From Myxococcales bacterium (GTDB lineage: Bacteria; Myxococcota_A; UBA9042; PHBI01; JAAZYN01), in assembly GCA_014239625.1 (NCBI GenBank), contig JAAZYN010000259.1, positions 316 to 5,947 on the forward strand: 5,632 bases of DNA. The letters run 5' to 3'. Positions 1-5,632 of the stretch are shown one piece after another; position 1 is the stretch's first letter; each line of letters opens with the position of its first letter. Both the position numbers and the translations under genes were made by a program. The notes below the pieces were generated by a model, which had not been told where the DNA came from, searched no databases, and saw nothing but the letters and a program-made list of their open reading frames with translations.

Positions 1-780
1 GGCTCCACCAAGGTCGCGCGGATCGTCTACGAGCGTGGCAGCAAGACGGGCAAGAAGCTGGTGTGCCTGGGTGGCGCCAAAAATCACCTGCTGGTGGTGC
101 CCGACGCGGACCCGGAGCTCACAGCCAGCACCGTCGTGGCCTCGTCATACGGGTGCGCCGGTCAACGCTGCATGGCGGCGTCTGTGATGCTGGCCGTCGG
201 CGACGTCCAGCAGATCATCGACAAGATGGTGGAGAAGACCCGCGCGATTCGGCTCGGCGATGACATGGGGTCGATCATCAACGCGACGTCGAAAGAGCGG
301 ATCGAGGGCTACATCAGCGACGCCCAGCGTCGAGGCGCGACCGTGCTCGTCGATGGCCGTGGGGCGACGGTCGATGGGCAGCCCGGGAACTGGGTGGGGC
401 CCACCATCTTGGACCACGTGACGCCGGACATGCCTGCAGGCTGCGAGGAGATCTTCGGTCCGGTGCTCAGCATCATCCGTGTCGATACGCTCGATCAGGC
501 CATCCAGATAGAGAACGCGAACCCCTACGGCAACGCGTCATCGATCTTCACCACCAACGGCGCGGTGGCGCGCTACGCCCTGGAGCGGGTGAGCGCCGGC
601 ATGTGCGGGGTGAACATCGGGGTCCCGGTGCCGCGCGAGCCGTTCGCGTTCGGCGGCTGGAATGACTCGAAGCTGGGACATGGGGACATGACCGGATACG
701 ATGGGTTTCGCTTCTGGACGCGGCCGCGCAAGGTGACGGCCCGTTGGGAGATCGCCCAAGACGCCACCTGGATGAGCTGA
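1..780 (+). CDS. mmsA: Methylmalonate/malonate-semialdehyde dehydrogenase, CoA-acylating (C-terminal half, 5' truncated by window edge)
   Basis: The reading frame is open from base 1 and ends at TGA 778-780, giving 259 residues. The family is about 500 residues long, so roughly the NAD-binding first half lies outside the window. The family oxidises malonate or methylmalonate semialdehyde with NAD+ and CoA to acetyl-CoA or propionyl-CoA in the cytoplasm. Seen here: the LGGAKNH block (residues 23-29) with Cys22 where ordinary aldehyde dehydrogenases carry the catalytic-base Glu, a loss typical of the CoA-acylating MMSDH group; the nucleophile Cys57 in AGQRCMA, preceded by Arg56, the Arg that in Bacillus IolA helps bind the substrate carboxylate; the EIFGPVL motif at 150-156; and the family-like C-terminus with a late VTARW. 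Most relatives have Glu rather than Gln55 in the GERCMA motif. A GTG at 61 lies inside the conserved domain and is not the start. The class III aminotransferase at 1963 fits as its upstream partner in a pathway. Confidence 0.9.
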   Translation, partial: GSTKVARIVYERGSKTGKKLVCLGGAKNHLLVVPDADPELTASTVVASSYGCAGQRCMAASVMLAVGDVQQIIDKMVEKTRAIRLGDDMGSIINATSKERIEGYISDAQRRGATVLVDGRGATVDGQPGNWVGPTILDHVTPDMPAGCEEIFGPVLSIIRVDTLDQAIQIENANPYGNASSIFTTNGAVARYALERVSAGMCGVNIGVPVPREPFAFGGWNDSKLGHGDMTGYDGFRFWTRPRKVTARWEIAQDATWMS

Positions 781-870
781 ACGATGGGGGGCCAGACGCT
801 CGGTGACCTCTGGCGTGGCCGAGCGATCTTCGCGCCTCATCGCAGGCCCCCTTCCGCGACCACGTTGCGT

Positions 871-1584
871 ATGCTGCTGGTCGCGTTGATCGGCTCGTTG
901 GCGTCGGCGTCGAGCTGCGACCGCCAACCTGGATGCGACCACGACCAGCAGTGTAAGGGCGATCGGATCTGCGAGCAGCGTCGCTGTGTCTGGCCGGCCC
1001 CCCGAGGGCGGGCTGGGTTGAGCGCTGGGGCGCCTCCTCGCGCTCCGGCCAAGGCGACCCCAACCTCGGCTCGGTCCGCGCAGGTGCCTCCCGCTCCCGT
1101 TCCCACTCGGGTGAGCGCAGCTCCTGCCGCGACGGCCGCCCCTCGAGCGGCCCCATCTCCTGCAGCGGCGCCCACCCAGAAGGGGCCTGCGGTTGGCGGA
1201 ACGGCCCCTCCTGCTGGATCGGCCAAGCCGTCTCAGCCTGCGGCCGCCCCGCCGCCGCGCCCCGCCTCCGCGCCGCCCGCGGCCACGGCTCTGCCGACCC
1301 CGGACAGCGCCACGGATTGTGCTTTTGCTGCCAAGACGCTCCTCATTGGCAGCAAAAGCGTGGGCTTCAAGCTCACCAACGGCTGCGGAAAGCCGGTGCA
1401 GTGCAAAGGACGCATGGACTTCTATTGCCCGTATCGCGATGACTTCTCCGACACCTGGGTCACGTGTGCCGTGGTCGCTCCTGGCGTCGCCGTTGATTGC
1501 ACCCACAAGGCGTGCTTGAAGCTTCGCGAGGTGCGTCTCAAGAAGTTCAAGTGCGTCTACGCGACGCCTGCGGAGGGGCGCTGA
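871..1584 (+). CDS. Putative secreted lipoprotein with Cys-rich motif, Pro/Ala linker and eight-Cys C-terminal domain
   Basis: I do not recognise a named family. From ATG 871 the protein has 237 residues. Residues 1-15 form a hydrophobic signal sequence ending in ASSC, a weak lipobox with Cys16 as the possible lipidated residue; cleavage by signal peptidase I is the alternative. A short motif follows with Cys 16, 22, 28, 34 and 39, including CKGDRIC, a style common in myxobacterial surface proteins. Residues about 42-148 are a low-complexity Pro/Ala/Ser linker. Residues about 150-237 form a compact domain with eight cysteines (150, 172, 178, 186, 199, 210, 215, 228), an even number that suggests disulfides outside the cytoplasm. 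An in-frame ATG at 784, three bases after the dehydrogenase stop, has GGATGAG at 770-776 and would allow translational coupling, but it adds 29 residues, several of them Arg, before the signal. I prefer 871 because it puts the signal at the N-terminus, although no clear ribosome site precedes it. Confidence 0.72.
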   Translation: MLLVALIGSLASASSCDRQPGCDHDQQCKGDRICEQRRCVWPAPRGRAGLSAGAPPRAPAKATPTSARSAQVPPAPVPTRVSAAPAATAAPRAAPSPAAAPTQKGPAVGGTAPPAGSAKPSQPAAAPPPRPASAPPAATALPTPDSATDCAFAAKTLLIGSKSVGFKLTNGCGKPVQCKGRMDFYCPYRDDFSDTWVTCAVVAPGVAVDCTHKACLKLREVRLKKFKCVYATPAEGR

Positions 1585-1671
1585 CCCAGCGGTCGATGGA
1601 TGGGGTCGGCCGGCGCGGGCACGCTCCCGGGTGCGTGGGCCCTGTCATTAGCACGCGTCAGATGGGTTGAG

Positions 1672-1784
1672 CGCGACCTTCTGGGCGATTTCGCCGCTGG
1701 CTGGGTGGCTCGGCCTCGAAGTAACGCTGCTACGACGTTGGTCTCGCGCCTCGCCAGCAACGAAATCGCCTGGCGAATCTCGCG
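1672..1784. repeat. Imperfect inverted repeat, long stem with about 51-base loop
   Basis: The left arm 1684-1701 and right arm 1753-1770 are complementary at 16 of 18 positions. The core GGCGATTTCG (1684-1693) and CGAAATCGCC (1761-1770) match perfectly, and GCTGGC (1696-1701) pairs with GCCAGC (1753-1758); the only mismatches are CC 1694-1695 against AA 1759-1760. Pairing resumes outside the core: TTC 1679-1681 with GAA 1775-1777, and CGCGA 1672-1676 with TCGCG 1780-1784, separated by small internal loops. The loop is 1702-1752. There is no T-run after it, so it is not a standard intrinsic terminator. It could be a dispersed palindromic element, a regulatory RNA structure or a remnant of a small mobile element; only one copy is visible in this window. 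Confidence 0.65.
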
Positions 1785-1926
1785 ACCAGCCAAACGGGCC
1801 GGCTCCATCACTCCCAGGCTGCGGCCTGCGCGCGATCCGCGGTGAGGCCGCCGCGACCCTCGAGGCTGGGCTTGCGCGGCCGCCGCGGGTCGGTCCGGTG
1901 AGCCGCAGTTGTGAGCCCCGGCACGC

Positions 1927-1932
1927 TATGAT
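1927..1932 (+). promoter_or_regulatory. Possible -10 element for the aminotransferase gene
   Basis: TATGAT matches five of six bases of the sigma-70 -10 consensus and stands out in GC-rich DNA, 30 bases before ATG 1963. No good -35 lies 16-18 bases upstream; TTGTGA at 1909-1914 is only 12 bases away. The call is tentative. Confidence 0.3.
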
Positions 1933-1950
1933 AGCACCGCCGACCGTAAT

Positions 1951-1957
1951 GGGAGAG
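1951..1957 (+). promoter_or_regulatory. Ribosome binding site of the aminotransferase gene
   Basis: GGGAGAG lies five bases before ATG 1963 and contains the GGAG core complementary to 16S rRNA. It supports 1963 as the start. Confidence 0.75.
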
Positions 1958-1962
1958 ACGCC

Positions 1963-3282
1963 ATGAACGCCGACGAGATGATCCGCCTGTGTAAGGCCCA
2001 CACGATGTACACCTGGAACGCGGGCGACAACGTCAACCCGCTGCCTGTGGAGCGCGCCGAGGGCGTCTACATGTACACGGTCGACGGCCGAAAGATCCTC
2101 GACTGGAACAGTCAGCTGATGAGCGTCAATATCGGCCACGGCCATCCGCGGGTGGTGGAGGCCATCGCCAATCAGGCGCGGCAGCTGTGCTACGCGTTTC
2201 CGGCTAGCGCGACGGCGATTCGGGCGCGCATGGGCAAAAAGCTCGCAGACGTCGTGCCCGGCGACCTGAACACCTTCTTTTTCACGCTGGGCGGCGCAGA
2301 GGCCAATGAGAACGCCATCAAGGCGGTGCGTCAGTACTCGGGTCGCCAGAAGATTCTGACGCGCTACCGGAGTTACCACGGCGCGACCAACGCGTGCATG
2401 CAGGCGACCGGCGACCCGCGGCGTTGGGCCAGCGAGCCGGGGGCTCCGGGATTCGTCAAGGTGATGGACCCGTGGCCGTACTCCTTTTCGTTCGGACGCA
2501 CCGAGGCGGAGATCACCGAGCAGAACCTGAAATACCTCGACGAGACGATCATGTACGAGGGGCCGCACACCATCGCGGCGATGATGATCGAGACGGTCAC
2601 CGGCACCAACGGCATCTTGCCGCCTCCGCAGGGCTACCTGAAAGGGCTGCGAGCGCTGCTCGACGCACATGGGATCTTGCTCATCTGTGACGAGGTCATG
2701 GCCGGTTGGGGCCGGACGGGCAAGCTCTTTGCCTTCGAGCACGGTGACATCGTTCCGGATGTGTTGACCATGGCCAAGGGCCTGAGCAGCTCTTACGCCC
2801 CGCTGGGGTGCATGGCGCTGTCAGACCCCATCGCCGATTACTTCCGGACCAACGTCTTCTGGGGCGGCTTGACCTACAACAGCCACCCCATCGGGCTGGC
2901 CGCAGCGGAGGCGGCGATCGACGTCCTGCTCGACGAGGGGCTGGTGGAGAACGCCGCGCGGCTCGAGCCCGTGATGCGGGCCGAGATGGACCGGCTCGTC
3001 GAAAAGCACCCCTCCGCCAAGGCCGGTCGGTGTATTGGGTTGTTCGGGATGATGGACGTCCAGAAGAACGGCCAAGGCGACTTGATCGCCCCATATAATG
3101 GCACCCACCCTGCCATGAAGCGGCTCGGCAGGTTCTTCCTCGACAACGGGTTGTTCACCTTCGTGCGTTGGTCCCACTTCATGTGCAACCCGCCGCTGTG
3201 CATCACCGAGGAGCAACTGCACGAAGGCTTCGCCATCATCGACCGGGCGTTGGACATCACCGACGAGGTGTTCGAGGGCTGA
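1963..3282 (+). CDS. Class III PLP-dependent aminotransferase (omega-amino acid / beta-alanine or taurine type)
   Basis: A complete 439-residue protein, the usual length for the family. It is a cytoplasmic fold-type I transaminase that moves an amino group from an omega-amino acid to a keto acid. Seen: cofactor phosphate loop region GGAEANENAIK (110-120), the aromatic stacking pair Tyr138-His139 in YRSYHGAT, the pyridine-nitrogen aspartate Asp243 in LICDEVMAGWGRTG (240-253), the Schiff-base lysine Lys272 in TMAKGLSS, and the Thr304 motif GGLTYNSHP that contacts the phosphate of the partner subunit. The C-terminal region has FVRW (400-403) and NPPLCITEEQL. From memory, the overall pattern resembles class III enzymes annotated as taurine, beta-alanine or 4-aminobutyrate transaminases; the substrate cannot be read from the sequence. 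A semialdehyde dehydrogenase upstream and a symporter 119 bases downstream favour omega-amino acid catabolism, with beta-alanine to malonate semialdehyde the simplest link. All active-site residues are intact and the start has a good ribosome site. Confidence 0.93.
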   Translation: MNADEMIRLCKAHTMYTWNAGDNVNPLPVERAEGVYMYTVDGRKILDWNSQLMSVNIGHGHPRVVEAIANQARQLCYAFPASATAIRARMGKKLADVVPGDLNTFFFTLGGAEANENAIKAVRQYSGRQKILTRYRSYHGATNACMQATGDPRRWASEPGAPGFVKVMDPWPYSFSFGRTEAEITEQNLKYLDETIMYEGPHTIAAMMIETVTGTNGILPPPQGYLKGLRALLDAHGILLICDEVMAGWGRTGKLFAFEHGDIVPDVLTMAKGLSSSYAPLGCMALSDPIADYFRTNVFWGGLTYNSHPIGLAAAEAAIDVLLDEGLVENAARLEPVMRAEMDRLVEKHPSAKAGRCIGLFGMMDVQKNGQGDLIAPYNGTHPAMKRLGRFFLDNGLFTFVRWSHFMCNPPLCITEEQLHEGFAIIDRALDITDEVFEG

Positions 3283-3331
3283 ACCTCGCCGATCATCCGG
3301 TCTTGGGGTCGTGAACCTCCCTTGGCGCGTT

Positions 3332-3366
3332 GCCAGCCGCGGCTCGAATAAGGGCGCCGCGCTGGC
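3332..3366 (+). repeat. Hairpin-forming inverted repeat upstream of the symporter gene
   Basis: GCCAG 3332-3336 pairs with CTGGC 3362-3366 and CGCGG 3338-3342 pairs with CCGCG 3357-3361. This gives ten GC-rich base pairs with one bulged C (3337) around a 14-base loop. No T-run follows, so it is not a clear intrinsic terminator. It sits 50 bases after the aminotransferase stop and 36 bases before the preferred symporter start. It could lessen read-through, stabilise the aminotransferase mRNA end or lie in the symporter leader. Confidence 0.5.
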
Positions 3367-3401
3367 GGCTTGGATCATCCTGCGCTACACGTAGTGGGCT
3401 G

Positions 3402-4862
3402 ATGGAAGCCGTCATCGCAAGCTTTGCCGTATTTCTCCTGGGGTTCACGGCCATCGGTCTGCTCAGCGCCAGGCGGCGCAAAGATACCACCGAGGACTAT
3501 CTCGTCGCCGGCCGCAGCGTCAGCCCCTGGTTGACCGCGCTGTCGTCGGTCGCCACCAACAACAGCGGCTTCATGTTCATCGGGCTCATCGGGTTCGCCT
3601 ACACCTCTGGACTCAAGGCGCTGTGGCTTCAACTTGGCTGGCTGATGGGAGACATGGTGGCGTGGGCATGGGTTCATCGCCGTATCCGCATCACCTCCGG
3701 CAAGCATCGGCTCAACTCCGTCCCGGCCCTCGTCGGGACCCACGCTGACGGCACGGCCAGCCGCCCCATCGTCATCGTCGCCGCCATCTTGACCCTGTTC
3801 TTCCTCGGCGGCTATGCGGCGGCGCAGTTGAAGGCGGGGTCGACGACGCTGACTGTCCTCTTTGGTTGGGACGAGAGCGTCGGCGCGCTCATCGGTGCCT
3901 TCATCGTGGTCGCCTATTGTTTCGCCGGCGGCCTGCGGGCGTCGATTTGGACCGACGCGGCTCAATCCATCGTCATGATCATCGCCATGGCTGTGCTCGT
4001 GGGTGTCGGCTGGAGCCACGTGGGCGGTCCCGGCGACCTCGTCGGCGCGCTGGAGGCCAAGGACGCTGTGCTGGTCGATCCGTCCAACGATCTCGCGTTT
4101 GGCACAGCGCTCTATATTCTCGGGTTTGCGTTCGGCGGCTTCGCGGCCATCGGTCAACCCCATATCGTCATCCGTAGCATGGCCATCGAGGCAGCTGAGG
4201 CGGTTCCCAAGGCACGCCTCATCTACTTCGTCTGGCTGGTGCCCTTCTCGTTCGCCTGCATCGCGACGGGGCTCTATGCCAACATCATGCTCCCGGAGCT
4301 GCTCGAGGGCGTGCCCAAGGAGCTGGTCGAAGCTACGGCCGAACAGGCTTTGCCGCAGATGGCGATGACCTACCTCCCGGAGGTGCTCATCGGGGTGACC
4401 CTGGCCGGGATTTTTGCGGCCACGATGTCTACCGCCGACAGTCAGCTGCTGGCGTGCTCGGCGGCGGTGACACAAGATCTGGTCCCCCGCTGGCGACACA
4501 GCGTCGTCGCCTCCAAGGTCGCCACGCTGGCGGTCGCGGCGCTGGCGCTCACTATCGCGCTGGCCGCCACCAAGGGGGTGTTCGACCTGGTGCTGCTGGC
4601 GTGGGCTGCCCTGGGCGCGAGCATCGGTCCGGTGCTCCTGGTGCGCGTCATGGGCGGGCCGCTGCCGGGTTGGCTGGGGGTGGTCATGATGCTCTCCGGG
4701 ATCCTCACCGTGGTGGTCTGGGGCGAGTCGCCATGGGGGGCCGCGTTGTACAAGCAGCTCCCCGGCATGGCCGTGCCCCTGATCCTTTACGGCGGCTGGT
4801 GGCTCATCGCTGGCCGGAGGGCGCACGGAGGACCCCACTGGGGCACGCGCGCTGACGGATGA
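3402..4862 (+). CDS. Sodium:solute symporter, PutP-like SSS family
   Basis: A complete, strongly hydrophobic inner-membrane protein of 486 residues, matching the roughly 500 residues and about 13 membrane segments of the SSS family, which uses the sodium gradient to import solutes. Seen: a first helix at about 2-22, then the DYLVAGRSVSPWLTALSS block entering helix 2, GGLRASIWTDAAQ (176-188, cf. the GG...WTD block of PutP), GQPHIVIRSMA starting at 251, and MSTADSQLL (342-350), whose Ser343-Thr344 match the PutP sodium-site Ser340-Thr341. Compared with E. coli PutP from memory, the ion-site Asp55 is Asn53 here, Ser57 is kept as Ser55, and the proline-site aromatics Trp244 and Tyr248 align with Gly245 and Ala249. 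Transport of proline itself is therefore doubtful. I chose ATG 3402 because it places the first helix at the N-terminus. An upstream in-frame start at 3330 would add 24 Arg-rich residues and overlap the hairpin. The ribosome site (AGTGGG, 3393-3398) is weak. Confidence 0.9.
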   Translation: MEAVIASFAVFLLGFTAIGLLSARRRKDTTEDYLVAGRSVSPWLTALSSVATNNSGFMFIGLIGFAYTSGLKALWLQLGWLMGDMVAWAWVHRRIRITSGKHRLNSVPALVGTHADGTASRPIVIVAAILTLFFLGGYAAAQLKAGSTTLTVLFGWDESVGALIGAFIVVAYCFAGGLRASIWTDAAQSIVMIIAMAVLVGVGWSHVGGPGDLVGALEAKDAVLVDPSNDLAFGTALYILGFAFGGFAAIGQPHIVIRSMAIEAAEAVPKARLIYFVWLVPFSFACIATGLYANIMLPELLEGVPKELVEATAEQALPQMAMTYLPEVLIGVTLAGIFAATMSTADSQLLACSAAVTQDLVPRWRHSVVASKVATLAVAALALTIALAATKGVFDLVLLAWAALGASIGPVLLVRVMGGPLPGWLGVVMMLSGILTVVVWGESPWGAALYKQLPGMAVPLILYGGWWLIAGRRAHGGPHWGTRADG

Positions 4863-4891
4863 TTGGACCCGATCGCGTGACCAGGTAGAGT
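4863..4891 (+). promoter_or_regulatory. Possible sigma-70 promoter of the downstream lipoprotein gene
   Basis: TTGGAC (4863-4868) and TAGAGT (4886-4891) are separated by exactly 17 bases. The -10 matches four of six consensus bases and the -35 matches three. The -35 begins immediately after the symporter stop codon, and the start codon lies 35 bases after the -10. It suggests independent transcription of the lipoprotein gene. Confidence 0.35.
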
Positions 4892-4916
4892 TTGGCCGCT
4901 CTGTGATGCTGGTCCC

Positions 4917-4921
4917 AGGAG
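4917..4921 (+). promoter_or_regulatory. Ribosome binding site deciding the start at 4927
   Basis: AGGAG lies five bases before ATG 4927. The alternative in-frame GTG 4903 and ATG 4906 lack such a site and would place extra residues, including an acidic one, in front of the signal peptide. Confidence 0.75.
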
Positions 4922-4926
4922 AACGT

Positions 4927-5478
4927 ATGAACTCGCGCACCCTCGTCGTCATCTTTGCCGCGTTGCTGTCGGCCTGCGCATCCCGGGCGACCATCCTGCG
5001 TGCTGACGGCTCATCGGCCCGGGGCACCCTCGTCCATGCCGACGACGACATCGTCGTGCTGCGCAACGCGACGCTGATCGGCAATCGGAACGCCCCCGCG
5101 CCCTTCACGAATCTGCGAGGACGGGCGGTCTACAGCCGCCATGAGGCGGAGGTCGCCATCCCCCGGGACGACGTCGTGCGCCTGACCGCCATCAACCGAC
5201 ACGCGCGCACCGCTGGGATCGTGGGCAGCGTCCTCACAGGTGTGGGACTGATTGTGTTGGTCCCCAGCGCCCTGGCGCTTCAGAACTGTCAGGGTTCACA
5301 GTCGATGTTTCACTGTACCTTCGAGAGCGCTGGGACCGGCGTCGGCTCCATCATGCTCGTCGCTGGGTTGATTACCGGGATCACCGGATGGATCCTATAC
5401 GGGGTCTCCTACCGCGACGAGAGCGGAGACGTCGTGCCGCTGGCTCCTTCGATCACGGATGCCATGTTGAGATTTTGA
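4927..5478 (+). CDS. Small predicted lipoprotein with two C-terminal hydrophobic segments
   Basis: A 183-residue protein of unrecognised function. The N-terminus has Arg4, a hydrophobic stretch and the lipobox LSAC with Cys17 as the lipidated residue, so signal peptidase II processing and envelope location are expected; Ala18 at position +2 does not suggest inner-membrane retention by the E. coli rule. Residues about 20-90 look like a small beta-rich domain (ILRADGSSARGTLV, DDDIVVLRN, then IPRDDVVRLTAI), a layout reminiscent of small beta-barrel domains, though I cannot assign a family. Two glycine-rich hydrophobic segments follow at about 95-118 and 136-160, linked by a short loop with Cys121 and Cys130 that could form a disulfide. 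A hydrophilic tail with SYRDESGD ends the protein. A lipid anchor together with two possible membrane helices is unusual. It is 64 bases from the symporter, with its own possible promoter, so a functional link to transport is not shown. Confidence 0.8.
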   Translation: MNSRTLVVIFAALLSACASRATILRADGSSARGTLVHADDDIVVLRNATLIGNRNAPAPFTNLRGRAVYSRHEAEVAIPRDDVVRLTAINRHARTAGIVGSVLTGVGLIVLVPSALALQNCQGSQSMFHCTFESAGTGVGSIMLVAGLITGITGWILYGVSYRDESGDVVPLAPSITDAMLRF

Positions 5479-5632
5479 GCCTCCGTCAGCGTGGTTTTAC
5501 CCGCAGCGCTGCATGCCATCGACCGGCGCCATTGCAGGCCGAACGTGCGATGCGAAGCGTCCTGAGAGAGCGGAGAGATGCACGTCGAGTTTTCGTTTTC
5601 TTTCAGAGTGCTGTTATATATCCGTCTTGAGC
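5479..5632. other. Intergenic tail turning AT-rich at the window edge
   Basis: No convincing gene. A perfect 10-base palindrome GCAGCGCTGC lies at 5503-5512, and CAGCG 5487-5491 can pair with CGCTG 5507-5511, but no T-run follows. From about 5587 the composition changes to T-rich DNA with TATATAT at 5615-5621, which could be a -10 region for a gene beyond the window. An ATG at 5578 after a GA-rich stretch opens 18 codons to the edge; this could be a gene start but uses codons unlike its neighbours. Confidence 0.4.

Larger units (their letters stand above)
1585..1962. other. Intergenic region, no credible gene
   Basis: These 378 bases separate the lipoprotein gene from the aminotransferase. 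A short hairpin (CACGC 1620-1624 with GCGTG 1633-1637) lies 36 bases after the lipoprotein stop but has no T-run, so I do not call it a terminator. The centre is occupied by the large imperfect inverted repeat listed separately. A 10-base direct repeat, GGCCGCCGCG, occurs at 1846-1855 and 1878-1887, which in such GC-rich DNA may be chance. The right end carries a -10-like hexamer and the aminotransferase ribosome site. Open frames crossing it (for example 1600-1845 forward) run through the dyad, lack a ribosome site and show no domain. Confidence 0.7.

Noticed and set aside
538..1506. Minus-strand frame of 322 codons
   Set aside because: Its Arg/Gly-rich low-complexity centre is the complement of the Pro/Ala linker of the lipoprotein; it has no domain.
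1620..1637. Hairpin after the first lipoprotein gene as a terminator
   Set aside because: The stem has only five pairs and no T-run follows.
1600..1845. Forward 81-codon frame in the intergenic gap
   Set aside because: It passes through both arms of the inverted repeat, lacks a ribosome site and shows no domain. If the dyad is a repeat element, this frame would recur as a spurious gene.
1909..1932. TTGTGA with TATGAT as a full promoter
   Set aside because: The 12-base spacing is too short for a sigma-70 promoter, so only the -10-like hexamer is listed. The GG/GC spacing of sigma-54 sites is also absent.
1648..2742. Minus-strand frame of 364 codons
   Set aside because: It is antisense to the aminotransferase with intact active-site motifs, then runs through the intergenic dyad. 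No domain or ribosome site supports it.
3291..3380. Direct repeat GATCATCC at 3291-3298 and 3373-3380 flanking 74 bases, resembling a target duplication
   Set aside because: There are no terminal inverted repeats at the inner borders, and an eight-base repeat within about 90 bases is not unlikely by chance.
3375..5108. Long open frame of 577 codons on the minus strand
   Set aside because: It lies antisense to the symporter and the lipoprotein, is hydrophilic and rich in Arg, Asp, Gln and His, and has no recognisable domain. Such frames arise from strong GC3 bias in the opposite gene.

Overview
The window is high-GC chromosomal DNA carrying five co-oriented (+ strand) protein genes. It most resembles a myxobacterium-like member of the Myxococcota (former Deltaproteobacteria). 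The main reasons are a secreted protein with a small Cys-rich motif of the CxxDxxCKGDRxC type followed by a long Pro/Ala linker, a second small lipoprotein with membrane segments, and strong GC3 bias that produces many long antisense shadow frames. This placement is an inference from sequence style, not a database result.

Layout: (1) 1-780, the C-terminal half of a CoA-acylating (methyl)malonate-semialdehyde dehydrogenase, cut by the left window edge. (2) 871-1584, a putative lipoprotein with a small N-terminal Cys-rich motif, a Pro/Ala linker and a C-terminal domain with eight cysteines. (3) 1585-1962, a 378-base gap without a credible gene that holds a 113-base imperfect inverted repeat and a promoter-like hexamer. 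(4) 1963-3282, a complete class III PLP-dependent aminotransferase. (5) 3402-4862, a complete sodium:solute symporter of the PutP-like SSS family, preceded by a hairpin-forming gap. (6) 4927-5478, a small predicted lipoprotein with two hydrophobic segments and probably its own promoter. (7) 5479-5632, non-coding DNA that becomes AT-rich at the right edge.

How the genes may work together: an omega-amino-acid transaminase would produce a semialdehyde, malonate semialdehyde in the case of beta-alanine. A CoA-acylating semialdehyde dehydrogenase would convert it to acetyl-CoA, or methylmalonate semialdehyde to propionyl-CoA. The symporter could bring in the amino acid or a precursor. This reads as a small amino-acid, beta-alanine or pyrimidine-breakdown catabolic neighbourhood interrupted by an unrelated lipoprotein gene. 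Substrates are not determined by the sequence. I found no defence system, CRISPR array, RNA gene or insertion sequence. The least explained items are the large dyad at 1672-1784, the changed ion- and substrate-site residues of the symporter, and the two lipoproteins.
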